Part shown: piece after piece, positions 49,153 through 58,032 of the stretch
How the letters are laid out: each line of letters starts with the position of its first letter
Numbering within the stretch: the first letter of the stretch is position 1
NCBI RefSeq assembly: GCF_030063335.1
Contig: NZ_JASISW010000006.1
Location: 124,001-188,000, forward strand
Direction: 5' to 3'
DNA length: 64,000 nt
Source: Rhodococcus sp. G-MC3
GTDB taxonomy: Bacteria; Actinomycetota; Actinomycetes; Mycobacteriales; Mycobacteriaceae
The notes under the pieces: generated by a model
Databases searched by the model: none
What the model was told of the DNA's origin: nothing
The model's input: the letters and a program-made list of their open reading frames with translations, nothing else
Position numbers and translations under genes: made by a program

Positions 49153-49166
49153 TAGAACGTGTTCTA
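49153..49166. promoter_or_regulatory. KstR operator (14/14), kstR/fadE34 divergent promoter
   Basis: TAGAACGTGTTCTA is a perfect match. It lies 36 bases from fadE34 and 44 bases from kstR, which implies autoregulation of the repressor, as in mycobacteria. Confidence 0.93.
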
Positions 49167-49210
49167 ATACGCTAGCTACTCAAGAGTCAAGGTGGATAGG
49201 AAAAGCGTCG

Positions 49211-49876
49211 ATGACCTCATCATCTCGGTCGGGACCTACCGACGGAAACGGAACGGGCGAGTCAACCCCGTTGCGCTCGGTCGGCGTGCTCACGGACGAC
49301 GATCTGAGTTCCAATGCACAGCGCGAACGCCGCAAGCGAATCCTCGATTCCACACTCGCCCTCGCCTCGAAGGGCGGATACGAAGCCGTTCAGATGCGCG
49401 CGGTGGCCGAGCGAGCCGACGTCGCCGTCGGAACCTTGTATCGATACTTCCCGTCGAAGGTGCACCTGCTGGTGACCGCTTTGGCCCGCGAGTTCGAGAA
49501 AATCGATTCCAGGCGCAAGTTGCCACCGGGCCAGACGCCGCAGGAGCGCATGCACCTGATCCTCGGGCAGATCACACGGGCGATGCAACGCGATCCTCTG
49601 CTCACCGAAGCCATGACACGGGCGTTCATGTTCGCCGACGCATCGGCCTCCGCCGAGGTCGACCAGGTGGGCCGTCTGATGGACCGTCTGTTCGCCAAGG
49701 CGATGAGCGATGGCGAGCCAACAGAACTGCAGCTCAGTATTGCTCGCGTCATCAGCGATGTCTGGCTGTCCAACCTCGTTGCATGGCTGACCCGCCGCTC
49801 GTCGGCAACCGATGTCGCCGCACGCCTCGAACTGACAGTCGACCTTCTACTCGGAGATTCCAAGCCGTTCGAGTGA
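49211..49876 (+). CDS. kstR: TetR-family repressor of sterol catabolism KstR
   Basis: A 221-residue TetR regulator, the orthologue of Rv3574. The HTH SKGGYEAVQMRAVAERADVAVGTLYRYFPSK motif (residues about 55-85) is almost identical to M. tuberculosis KstR, as are RDPLLTEAMTRAFMFADASA and ARVISDVWLSNLVAWLTRRS. KstR is released from DNA by a CoA thioester of a steroid acid. Compared with M. tuberculosis it carries some 25 extra Ser/Gly-rich N-terminal residues if ATG 49211 is used; GTG 49283, just before LTDDDLSS, would give the shorter form. All twelve operators in the window are its likely targets. Confidence 0.95.
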   Translation: MTSSSRSGPTDGNGTGESTPLRSVGVLTDDDLSSNAQRERRKRILDSTLALASKGGYEAVQMRAVAERADVAVGTLYRYFPSKVHLLVTALAREFEKIDSRRKLPPGQTPQERMHLILGQITRAMQRDPLLTEAMTRAFMFADASASAEVDQVGRLMDRLFAKAMSDGEPTELQLSIARVISDVWLSNLVAWLTRRSSATDVAARLELTVDLLLGDSKPFE

Positions 49877-49927
49877 GGCGTACGTCCGGGTGCGCCACAT
49901 CGGGTGTAATCGCCTAGCCTCTACCGA

Positions 49928-52477
49928 GTGACTGCACTGGATTTGCCGCTGGAACTTCGCCGCGCCCTCATCGGCGTCGCCCGCACCCCTCGATTGCTCG
50001 TCACCTCCGACTACGACGGCACCATGGCGCCCATCGTGTCGGATCCGCTCAAGGCATTTCCCCACGCCGAGGCCGTCAGCGCGATGCGCGGCCTTGCCAC
50101 TCTTGCCGGCACCACTGCCGCCGTGATCTCCGGCCGTGCGCTGCGTGACCTCGCAACGTTGTCTCGTCTTCCTGCCGAGGTCCAACTCGTCGGAAGCCAC
50201 GGCAGCGAGTTCGACATCGGGTTCATCCACGCCATCGACGACGACGCCAAGAAGCTGCTGCACGAGATCTCCGCAGAGATGACGGCCATCGCCTCACAGT
50301 TCCCCGGCGTCAGCGTGGAAACCAAACCCGCAAGCGCCGCTCTCCACGTGCGCAACGCCGATTCCGGCGACGCCGAGCGCGCACTCGACGCTGTCCGCGA
50401 CGGCGTGGCTCTGCGCGACGGCGTTCAGGTCACCGAGGGCAAATCGGTCATCGAACTGGCGGTCATCGTCACCGACAAGGGTGTTGCCCTCGATATCCTC
50501 CGCCACCAGGAAGGCGCGACCGCCGCCATCTTCTTCGGCGACGACGTCACCGACGAAAAGGCGTTCGCTCGGCTGCACGGCCCGGACATCGGGGTCAAGA
50601 TCGGCCCGGGCGACAGCGCTGCCGAGTTCCGGATCGAGAGCACCGAACAAGTCGCGCTCGCCCTCGCGTTCCTGCTGCAAGAACGTCGCCAGTGGCTCTC
50701 CGGCGCCGACGCTCCCCGCATAGAACGCCTGACGATGCTCGCCAGCCCCAACGCCGTCGCACTCGTCACTCCCGACGCCGATATGACGTGGTTGTGCCAC
50801 CCCGAGCCCGATTCGGCGGCCATCTTCGCTCACCTTCTGGGCGGAAACGAGGCGGGGCACTTCAGTGTCGGACCGACCCGAACCGCGTTGCCACTGAGCC
50901 AGCAATATGTCGACGGCACGATGACGGTGCAGACCAAGTGGTCGAGCCTTCAGGTCACCGACTACCTGCCCCACGACGTCCCGAGCGGACAGACTTCGCT
51001 GACGCGCGTCATTACAGGCAAGGCAACCGCCGTGGTGACGTTCGCGCCGCGGCCCGAGTTCGGCAAGGTGAACGTCCGGCTCGAGCCCGAGGCCGACGGA
51101 CTGCGCATCCACGGCACCAACGACCCGATGGTTCTGCGTAGCCCCGGCGTGAAGTGGAACGTCGTCTCCGATGGCGCCCAGCAGACTGCCCACGCCGAGG
51201 TGAATCCGTCGGACGGCCCGGTGGTCCTCGAATTACGTTTGGGTACCGAGGATTTGGGCCCCTCGCAGGTTCCGGAAATTTCGCGCCGCGAACAGTCCGA
51301 GGCCTACTGGAAGGACTGGGTCGACGGACTCACCTTGCCACCGCTCAAGCGCGATCTGATGAAGCGATCGGCGTTGACTCTGCGCGGGCTCGTCCACGCC
51401 GAATCCGGCTCGATCATGGCTGCAGCCACCACCTCGCTACCCGAGGACATCGGCGGCATCCGCAATTGGGACTACCGCTACTGCTGGCTGCGCGACGCAG
51501 CGCTCACGGCCTCGGCCCTGGTGAACCTCGGCTCCTCGAGCGAGGCCGAGAACTACCTGTCGTGGATTCACGGTGTGCTGCAGTCGGTTTCCGGCCCCGA
51601 GCGCCTGCATCCGCTCTACACCATCTGGGGTCTCGGACTGCCCCCGGAAGCCGTCATCGACGAGCTCCCCGGCTACGCCGGATCCAGGCCGGTACGCGTC
51701 GGGAACGCAGCGAACCAGCAGGTGCAGCTCGACGTGTTCGGACCGATCGTCGACCTCATCTCCTCGCTTGCGCACGCCCGTCAAGCACAGGGCCTACAAG
51801 GAAAAGACGCTCTGACCGACGATGATTGGTCGCTCGTTCGGTCCATGGTCGAAGCCGTCACTCGCCGGTGGTCCGAGCCCGATCACGGCATCTGGGAGAT
51901 CCGCGGCAACCCTCGTCACCACGTGTACTCGAAGGTGATGGGCTGGATGACGATCGATCGGGCACTCATCCTCGCCTCCACTTTCGGGCGTGAGGCTGAA
52001 TCTGATTGGGAGACACTGCGTTCGATCATCCATGCCGAGGTGCTCGAACAAGGCTGGAACGACGAGGTTCAGTCCTACACCGCAGCCTACGACGGCACCG
52101 ACCTCGACGCAGCGACGCTGCACATCGGACTGTCGGGGCTGATCGACCCCTCGGATCCACGCTTCGCCGCAACGGTCACCGCGACCGAAGCGGAACTACG
52201 CAGCGGATCGACCGTCTACCGCTACCACCACGACGATGGTCTCCCCGGCGGCGAGGGCGGCTTCCACCTGTGTGCAGCCTGGCTCGTCGAGGCGTACCTG
52301 CTGATCGGGCAGCGGTCCGAGGCAGAAGCGCTGTTCGCTCAGCTCGTCAGCGCGGCAGGCCCGACCGGTCTGCTCAGCGAGGAATACGACCCGGTGGCGG
52401 AGCGGTCACTCGGAAACCACCCGCAGGCCTACAGTCACCTCGGTCTGCTGCGGTGTGCGGCGTTGCTCAGCGCCTGA
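49928..52477 (+). CDS. OtsB trehalose-6-phosphate phosphatase fused to a GH15 glycoside hydrolase
   Basis: An 849-residue fusion. Residues 1-255 are an OtsB-type HAD phosphatase, with Asp28 and Asp30 in SDYDGTMAPI and Mg-binding FFGDDVTDEKAF near residue 200. Residues 270-430 form the beta-sandwich that precedes GH15 catalytic domains. Residues 440-849 are a GH15 (alpha/alpha)6 barrel with GGIRNWDYRYCWLRDAALTA, GIWEIRGNPRHHVYSKVMGW and a C-terminal GLLSEEYDP...LGNHPQAYSHLGLL. The glutamates in IWEIRG and SEEYDP fit the acid/base pair. It may both make and hydrolyse trehalose. The start is GTG 49928. Confidence 0.88.
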   Translation: MTALDLPLELRRALIGVARTPRLLVTSDYDGTMAPIVSDPLKAFPHAEAVSAMRGLATLAGTTAAVISGRALRDLATLSRLPAEVQLVGSHGSEFDIGFIHAIDDDAKKLLHEISAEMTAIASQFPGVSVETKPASAALHVRNADSGDAERALDAVRDGVALRDGVQVTEGKSVIELAVIVTDKGVALDILRHQEGATAAIFFGDDVTDEKAFARLHGPDIGVKIGPGDSAAEFRIESTEQVALALAFLLQERRQWLSGADAPRIERLTMLASPNAVALVTPDADMTWLCHPEPDSAAIFAHLLGGNEAGHFSVGPTRTALPLSQQYVDGTMTVQTKWSSLQVTDYLPHDVPSGQTSLTRVITGKATAVVTFAPRPEFGKVNVRLEPEADGLRIHGTNDPMVLRSPGVKWNVVSDGAQQTAHAEVNPSDGPVVLELRLGTEDLGPSQVPEISRREQSEAYWKDWVDGLTLPPLKRDLMKRSALTLRGLVHAESGSIMAAATTSLPEDIGGIRNWDYRYCWLRDAALTASALVNLGSSSEAENYLSWIHGVLQSVSGPERLHPLYTIWGLGLPPEAVIDELPGYAGSRPVRVGNAANQQVQLDVFGPIVDLISSLAHARQAQGLQGKDALTDDDWSLVRSMVEAVTRRWSEPDHGIWEIRGNPRHHVYSKVMGWMTIDRALILASTFGREAESDWETLRSIIHAEVLEQGWNDEVQSYTAAYDGTDLDAATLHIGLSGLIDPSDPRFAATVTATEAELRSGSTVYRYHHDDGLPGGEGGFHLCAAWLVEAYLLIGQRSEAEALFAQLVSAAGPTGLLSEEYDPVAERSLGNHPQAYSHLGLLRCAALLSA

Positions 52478-52503
52478 TTCTCTCCTCGCCCGCCCGATTT
52501 CCG

Positions 52504-52552
52504 CATGAATGGACCATTGCAACGGTTAGACGGTTGTGATGGTCCATTCATG
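52504..52552. repeat. Intergenic palindrome, copy 1
   Basis: Arms CATGAATGGACCAT (52504-52517) and its exact complement (52539-52552) enclose a 21-base loop, with near-complementarity extending further inward. It lies 26 bases past the OtsB-GH15 stop, before the convergent lacI gene, so it may act as a bidirectional terminator. Confidence 0.65.
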
Positions 52553-52577
52553 TTGTGGGGCAAACGTTTTCGGCCCG

Positions 52578-52626
52578 CATGAATGGACCATTGCAAAGGC
52601 TAGACGGTTGCGATGGTCCATTCATG
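52578..52626. repeat. Intergenic palindrome, copy 2
   Basis: This is the same 14-base arms and almost the same loop as copy 1, repeated 74 bases downstream. It ends 16 bases before the lacI stop codon. The tandem pair is more than a simple terminator requires and suggests a dispersed repeat family. Confidence 0.65.
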
Positions 52627-52642
52627 CCAAAGTGGGGCGAAC

Positions 52643-53734
52643 CTACCGAACCGGCGGCGGACCCGCAGTGCGCCCCTTGACAACCTCGGTGGGCATGAAC
52701 TCCGACGCAACAACACCCGACCGCGCCGTGGACATCAGCAAAGACCCTGCACGCCTGCCCTTTTCCTCGGCATCCTGCCGGACCGTGGTGACGTTCTCGC
52801 GGATCGCGTCGTCGACGCCATCGAAGCCGGTGACGGTCAGCTGACCCGGCACATCGATGCCGGTGACCTTCGCAAAGTTGAGGGCACCGAGCGCGAGGAC
52901 ATCGGTGGTGCACAGCAGCGCCGTCGTCTCGCGATTCGCCTGCAACGCCTGCGCTGCTGCCGAATGTCCGGAGCGGCGGGTGTGCTCGAACCGTTCGACG
53001 ACGGTCAACGAATCTGGATCGAGGCCTGCCTCGGTCATCGCATCCTTGACTCCGGCGATTCGCTCGCGTTGGACGTGGAAATGGCTCGTCTCCAGACGGC
53101 GGGGAGGTACCACTCCGTCGCGCCGGTCACGTCCGAGACGCATGCAGAGCATTGCGATGTGTTCGTGTCCGAGTTCGATGACCTGCGTGGCGAGCTGCAT
53201 CATCGCCGTCCGGTCGTCGATGGCAACGAGTGCCGCTTCGGGAACTCCGCGGGGCTGATCGCAGATGACGATGGGCAGGTGTCTCTCGCGCACCGCCTGC
53301 AGATACGGGTCGTCGTCGGCCACGGAGTAGACGACGAACCCGTCGACGCCCGCCTGCTGGACGACGGCTGCTGCGGCGGTGTCGTCGCGATCGGGCCCCG
53401 CTGGAATGAGGAGCAACCCTTGGCCTGCCGCTTCGCAGGATTCGGCGAGACCGGCGAGGAACGCCATGGCGGCTGGGTCACGGAACGAGTAACTGAGTGC
53501 TTCCGTCAAGACGAGTCCGACAGCGCCGGCCTTGCGCGTACGCAGCGAACGCGCCACAGGATCGGGGCCTGCGTACCCGCGACGCTTGGCGGCCATGAGC
53601 ACACGTTCGCGTAGTTCTGGAGACAACTGGTCAGGCCGGTTGTAGGCATTCGACACCGTGGTGCGAGACACCTTCAACTCGGCGGCGATGGACGCCAACG
53701 TTGCGGGGCGTCGCGGTTCCGTCGACCTGGACAT
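52643..53734 (-). CDS. LacI-family transcriptional regulator (Rv3575c-like position)
   Basis: A 363-residue LacI regulator. The HTH is ATLASIAAELKVSRTTVSNAYN (residues 11-32), then a hinge and the YAGPDPVARSLRTRKAGAVGLV segment, followed by a periplasmic-binding-like sensor domain (IVICDQPRGVPEAALVAIDD near residue 170 and LTVTGFDGVDDAIRENVTTVRQ near residue 300). The position after fadE34-kstR resembles Rv3575c in M. tuberculosis. The effector is probably a sugar; control of the neighbouring OtsB-GH15 or of the transporter genes is possible but unproven. Confidence 0.87.
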   Translation of the reverse strand: MSRSTEPRRPATLASIAAELKVSRTTVSNAYNRPDQLSPELRERVLMAAKRRGYAGPDPVARSLRTRKAGAVGLVLTEALSYSFRDPAAMAFLAGLAESCEAAGQGLLLIPAGPDRDDTAAAAVVQQAGVDGFVVYSVADDDPYLQAVRERHLPIVICDQPRGVPEAALVAIDDRTAMMQLATQVIELGHEHIAMLCMRLGRDRRDGVVPPRRLETSHFHVQRERIAGVKDAMTEAGLDPDSLTVVERFEHTRRSGHSAAAQALQANRETTALLCTTDVLALGALNFAKVTGIDVPGQLTVTGFDGVDDAIRENVTTVRQDAEEKGRRAGSLLMSTARSGVVASEFMPTEVVKGRTAGPPPVR

Positions 53735-53877
53735 ACCCGGACGTTAGTCGCAAAGCACGTCAGTTCGAAAATCGAGCGCGCTGTGCCCGATTGGATCGAA
53801 GGCATCGCCAGCGCTAGAGTACAACGGTAACGGTTTTCAATAGCTTCTAGCCTTTCACTCCAAGGAGTGCCCACCGC

Positions 53878-54876
53878 ATGCCTTTCTCTCGTACCACCAC
53901 CACCCTCATAGGCCTGACCTGCGCCGCAGCTCTGACACTGAGCGCGTGCAGCTCCGACGACGAGACGACCGGTTCGTCTGCTCCCGCCACCGCGGTCGAC
54001 GGCCCGATCACGATTGTCGCTTCGACGAACGTCTGGGGCAGCGTCGCCGAGGCAGTCGCGGGCAACCTCGCCCAGGTGAAATCGATCATCGCCGACCCGT
54101 CGGCCGACCCGCACTCGTACGAGGCGTCCGCCGGCGATGCCGCCGAGGTCTCCGAGGCGTCCCTCGTCGTCTACAACGGCGGCGGCTACGACGAGTTCAT
54201 CCACGACATCCTCGGCACCGAAGCGAAGAATGTGCCGTCGGTCAACGCGTTCGATCTTCTCGATGCAAGCCACGACGATGCAGGCCATGACGATGCCGCT
54301 GAATCGACCACCGCTGCCGAGCCTGCAGCCGACGAACACAGTCACGGCGAAGTCAACGAGCACGTCTGGTACAACGCCGAAGTTACCGCTGCCACAGCAG
54401 AATCCATCGCCGAGAAGCTCGGAGAGCTGGACCCTGACAACGCCGCGCAGTACACGGCCAACGCCGAAACCTTTCACGATCAGATCCACGACATCACCGA
54501 CGTGACCACAAAGATCGCCGCCGAGCACGCGGGCGCGCCGGTCGCACAGACCGAACCGATCGCGCACTACCTCATCGAAGAGTCGGGCCTCGACGACAAG
54601 ACCCCCGAGGACTTCAAGGACGCCATCGAAGAAGGAAACGATCCTTCACCGGCGTCGATCGCGGCGACACGCGACCTGTTCACCTCGAAGTCCGTCCGGG
54701 CACTCGTCTACAACATCCAGACCGAGGATTCCGTCACCCAGGACATCCGCTCGACGGCCGACGCCGCCGGAGTCCCCGTCGTCGAGGTCACCGAAACCCT
54801 CCCCGACGGAATGACCTACATCGAGTGGCAGACCAAGGCAGCGCAGGATCTCGAAGCTGCCCTCACGGCATCCTGA
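53878..54876 (+). CDS. Metal ABC transporter substrate-binding lipoprotein (ZnuA/AztC type)
   Basis: A 332-residue lipoprotein (lipobox LSAC, Cys24) of the zinc/manganese cluster 9 binding proteins. ITIVASTNVWGSVAEAVAGN is near residue 42, and DPHSYEASAGDA carries one metal His. A His/Asp-rich loop is at residues 139-162 (ASHDDAGHDDAAES, EHSHGEVNEH), followed by HVWYN. TEPIAHYLIEESGL and the C-terminal GMTYIEWQTKAAQDLE complete the fold. The His-rich loop favours zinc. AAGGAG lies 10 bases before the ATG. It is the first of three transporter genes. Confidence 0.9.
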   Translation: MPFSRTTTTLIGLTCAAALTLSACSSDDETTGSSAPATAVDGPITIVASTNVWGSVAEAVAGNLAQVKSIIADPSADPHSYEASAGDAAEVSEASLVVYNGGGYDEFIHDILGTEAKNVPSVNAFDLLDASHDDAGHDDAAESTTAAEPAADEHSHGEVNEHVWYNAEVTAATAESIAEKLGELDPDNAAQYTANAETFHDQIHDITDVTTKIAAEHAGAPVAQTEPIAHYLIEESGLDDKTPEDFKDAIEEGNDPSPASIAATRDLFTSKSVRALVYNIQTEDSVTQDIRSTADAAGVPVVEVTETLPDGMTYIEWQTKAAQDLEAALTAS

Positions 54877-54903
54877 AAAACGATTGCTGGAAAGCTATAG
54901 GTC

Positions 54904-55740
54904 ATGTCTGCTGTAGAACTGCGCGACGCCGGTTTGGCGTTCGGTGAGCGCACCCTGTGGCAGAGCCTCGATCTCACCATTGCGCGCGGTGAGTTCGTGG
55001 CGATCCTCGGGCCCAACGGCTCGGGCAAGACCTCACTTCTGAAGGTCCTGCTCGCTCAGAACAACCTGACATCCGGCACTGCCACCATCGCCGGAGAACC
55101 CGTGCGACGTGGGCAGTCCGGTGTCGGATACATCCCGCAGCAACGCAGCATCGACGACGGCCTCCCACTTCGCGGGCGTGACCTCGTCGGGCTCGGGTGG
55201 GACGGTCACAAGTGGGGCGTCGGGCTCCGCGGCATGCGCGAGCGCAAGCGCATCGTGCAAGCCGCAATCGACCAGGTAGATGCCAACTCCTTCGCCGGAG
55301 CACCCGTCGGGACCATGTCCGGCGGCGAGCAGCAGCGACTGCGCATCGCGCAAGCTCTCGTCGGGGATCCGACAGTGCTGCTGTGCGACGAGCCTCTGCT
55401 CAGCCTCGATCTCGCGAACCAGCGTCTCGTCTCGAGCCTCATCGACCGCCGACGGCGTGAGCACGACACCGCGGTTTTGTTCGTCACCCACGAGATCAAC
55501 CCGATCCTCCCCCTCGTCGACCGCATCGTTTACATCGTCGACGGCAAGTTCCGCATCGGCACACCGGCCGAGGTGATGACCACCGACGTTCTGTCCGAGC
55601 TCTACGGCACCGAGGTCGAGGTACTGAAAGTCCGCGGCAGACTCATCGTCGTTGGTACGGGCGACTCCATCGATGCTCTGGGCACGGCAGGCGCTCATCA
55701 CCCCCCGACTCCAGATTCCTCAGGAACGAGCCCGGCATGA
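54904..55740 (+). CDS. Metal ABC transporter ATP-binding protein
   Basis: A 278-residue ABC ATPase. Walker A is GPNGSGKTS (residues 39-47), the signature TMSGGEQQRLRIAQAL is near residue 139, Walker B is TVLLCDEPLLSLD, and the switch His is in VLFVTHEINPIL. It energises the transporter formed with the flanking genes. Its last four bases overlap the permease start (ATGA). The C-terminal 25 residues are Pro/Ser-rich and poorly conserved. Confidence 0.92.
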   Translation: MSAVELRDAGLAFGERTLWQSLDLTIARGEFVAILGPNGSGKTSLLKVLLAQNNLTSGTATIAGEPVRRGQSGVGYIPQQRSIDDGLPLRGRDLVGLGWDGHKWGVGLRGMRERKRIVQAAIDQVDANSFAGAPVGTMSGGEQQRLRIAQALVGDPTVLLCDEPLLSLDLANQRLVSSLIDRRRREHDTAVLFVTHEINPILPLVDRIVYIVDGKFRIGTPAEVMTTDVLSELYGTEVEVLKVRGRLIVVGTGDSIDALGTAGAHHPPTPDSSGTSPA

Positions 55741-56612
55741 ACGACAAGGTCATCGACGCCTTCTCCAAGATGTTCGACTTCAGCACGACGGCAAATCTGC
55801 TGAATTACGACTTCGTCCAGCAAGCACTCGTTGCAGCCGCAATCCTTGGTCTGCTCGCAGGTGCACTCGGTCCGCTGATCGTCAGCCGTCAATGGGCGTT
55901 CGCTGTCCACGGTTCCAGCGAGCTATCTCTGACCGGCGCGTCGGCGGCGTTGCTCGTCGGCGTCACGGTCGGGCTCGGTGCGATCATCGGCTCGGTGGTT
56001 GCCGCGGTCATGTTCGCGCTGCTGGGATCGAAGGCGCGTGATCGCGACTCCGTCATCGGAGTAATCATGTCGTTCGGCCTCGGCCTGTCGGTCTTGTTCA
56101 TCTGGCTTTATCCCGGGCGCACCGGGACCAGTTTCTCGCTGCTGATCGGCCAAATCGTGGGCGTCGGGCAAAGCGGGCTTCAACTTCTGCTGATCTGCGC
56201 AGTAGTCGTGTTGATCGTATTGGCGATCGTGTACCGACCATTGCTGTTCGCCAGCACCGATCCCGAGGTCGCGCTCGCGAGAGGCGTTCCCGTACGCGGA
56301 CTGTCCATCGTGTTCGCGGTACTCGTCGGCGTCGCCTGCGCACTCGGCGTGCAGATCGTCGGAGCACTTCTGGTGCTCTCACTTCTCATCACCCCCGCCG
56401 CCGCCGCCGCCCGCATCACCGCGAGCCCGTTCAAAGCAACGTTGCTGTCAATTCTGTTCGCCGAAACCGCCGCCGTCGGCGGCATCCTGCTCTCACTCGC
56501 CCCGGGCGTGCCGGTGTCGACATTCGTCACCACCATCTCGTTCGTCATCTACCTGCTCTGCCGCGCCGTCGGTTCTCGTCGGAAGGCCAACTCGGGCCGC
56601 GTTCTGGTCTGA
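55737..56612 (+). CDS. Metal ABC transporter permease (ABC-3 family)
   Basis: A 291-residue integral membrane protein with about eight segments. FVQQALVAAAILGLLAGALG is near residue 24, SRQWAFAVHGSSELSLTGA near residue 50 and ARGVPVRGLSIVFAVLVG near residue 180. The ABC-3 signature GALLVLSLLITPAAAAA is near residue 210. It is the membrane channel for the zinc- or manganese-type system and is translationally coupled to the ATPase. Confidence 0.92.
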   Translation: MNDKVIDAFSKMFDFSTTANLLNYDFVQQALVAAAILGLLAGALGPLIVSRQWAFAVHGSSELSLTGASAALLVGVTVGLGAIIGSVVAAVMFALLGSKARDRDSVIGVIMSFGLGLSVLFIWLYPGRTGTSFSLLIGQIVGVGQSGLQLLLICAVVVLIVLAIVYRPLLFASTDPEVALARGVPVRGLSIVFAVLVGVACALGVQIVGALLVLSLLITPAAAAARITASPFKATLLSILFAETAAVGGILLSLAPGVPVSTFVTTISFVIYLLCRAVGSRRKANSGRVLV

Positions 56613-56671
56613 TCTGGTCATTCCGCAGGCTCCACTCCTGTCCCGCCTCGCCTCGCCTAAACTCGTAGTCG

Positions 56672-57430
56672 ATGACTTCCATCGACTTGAACTCAGACCT
56701 CGGCGAGAGCTTCGGCACGTGGAAGCTCGGCAACGACGACGCCATGCTGTCGATCGTCACGAGCGCCAACATCGCATGCGGATTCCATGCAGGCGACCCC
56801 CGCACCATCCTCGACACCTGCCGGGCCGCGGCGGAGAACGCCGTCCGCATCGGCGCTCAGGTCGGTTACCGCGATCTGGCCGGATTCGGCCGACGATTCA
56901 TCGACATCGAACCCGCAGATCTCACGGCCGACGTGCTGTACCAGATGGGCGCTCTCGACGGGCTCGCGCAGGCGGCGGGATCCGCCATCGCATACGTGAA
57001 GCCGCACGGCGCGCTGTACAACGCCATAGTGACGCACCGCGAGCAGGCTCTCGCCGTCATCGAGGCCGTGCACACCTACGACCCGACGTTGCCGGTCCTC
57101 GGCCTGCCGGGTTCGGTGTTTCTCGAGGAGGCTCGGGCCGCCGGACTGCGCACTGTCGCCGAAGCGTTCGCCGACCGCGCCTACACACCCTCCGGCGACT
57201 TGGTCTCGCGGCGAACCGACGGTGCCGTGCTCTCGGATCCCACAGTCGTTGCTGCACGGGTACTGAGGCTTGTGCAGGATGGAACCATCAAGGCGATCGA
57301 TGGCTCCACCGTCGACGTCACGGCGGATTCGGTGTGTGTGCACGGCGATTCACCGGGTGCGGTGGACATGGCACAGACGGTACGGAAAATACTGTCCGAC
57401 AACGACATCGATATCACCGCCTTCGTCTGA
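56672..57430 (+). CDS. pxpA: 5-Oxoprolinase subunit A (LamB/YcsF family)
   Basis: A 252-residue LamB/YcsF protein, starting [36 protein letters not shown] (metal-type His), [12 protein letters not shown] near residue 110 and [15 protein letters not shown] are diagnostic. With PxpB and PxpC it hydrolyses 5-oxoproline to glutamate using ATP. Its TGA overlaps the pxpB ATG by one base (TGATG), beginning a tightly coupled operon. Confidence 0.94.
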   Translation: MTSIDLNSDLGESFGTWKLGNDDAMLSIVTSANIACGFHAGDPRTILDTCRAAAENAVRIGAQVGYRDLAGFGRRFIDIEPADLTADVLYQMGALDGLAQAAGSAIAYVKPHGALYNAIVTHREQALAVIEAVHTYDPTLPVLGLPGSVFLEEARAAGLRTVAEAFADRAYTPSGDLVSRRTDGAVLSDPTVVAARVLRLVQDGTIKAIDGSTVDVTADSVCVHGDSPGAVDMAQTVRKILSDNDIDITAFV

Positions 57431-58032
57431 TGATCGTCCATGATTCGGGAGATCGCGCCATCCTGGTCGAATATTCGGACCTGGCCGAGACAATGAGCTT
57501 CTATCGCGCGATGGTCGACGCTCCGATAGACGAAGCCCTCGATCTGGTCCCCGCAGCACGCACGATCCTCGTCCGCCACACCGGCGATCGGGATCCAGTG
57601 CTGGCCTGGGTCCGATCGATTCAACCTGCTTCGACGGTGTCAGCAGCAGATGCCGACCCCCAGGTCATCCCGGTCAACTACACGGGCGAGGACCTGCGCG
57701 ACGTCGCCGATAGTGCAGGACTCACTGTCGCAGAGGTTATTTCAGCGCATACCGAGCAGACCTGGACCGTCGCCTTCGGCGGATTCGCACCGGGCTTCGG
57801 CTACCTCGTGGGCACCGACGATCGCCTGCACGTGCCACGACGCAAGAGACCGCGTACGACGGTCCCCGCGGGTTCTGTCGGCCTCGCGGGCGAATTCTCG
57901 GGCATCTATCCGCGCAGTTCGCCGGGCGGTTGGCAGCTGATCGGGACGACCGATGCCGTCCTCTGGGACGCCCGACGAAACCCACCCGCCCTCCTGACAC
58001 CGGGGACAACCATTCGATTCGAGCGGCGATGA
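57430..58032 (+). CDS. pxpB: 5-Oxoprolinase subunit B (KipI family)
   Basis: A 200-residue KipI/PxpB protein. VTVNY-type carboxylase-like entry (PQVIPVNYTGEDLRDVA), then VAFGGFAPGFGYLVGTD around residues 117-133, RKRPRTTVPAGSVGLAGEFS and the end GGWQLIGTTDAVLWDARR are all family signatures. The start ATG overlaps the pxpA stop and its own stop overlaps pxpC (ATGA). Confidence 0.93.
   Translation: MIVHDSGDRAILVEYSDLAETMSFYRAMVDAPIDEALDLVPAARTILVRHTGDRDPVLAWVRSIQPASTVSAADADPQVIPVNYTGEDLRDVADSAGLTVAEVISAHTEQTWTVAFGGFAPGFGYLVGTDDRLHVPRRKRPRTTVPAGSVGLAGEFSGIYPRSSPGGWQLIGTTDAVLWDARRNPPALLTPGTTIRFERR

Noticed and set aside
50294-51193. 299-codon minus-strand frame
   Set aside because: It is antisense to the OtsB-GH15 fusion; no family pattern.
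53674-54567. 297-codon minus-strand frame
   Set aside because: It is antisense to the metal-binding lipoprotein and the start of lacI; Val/Gly-rich shadow composition.
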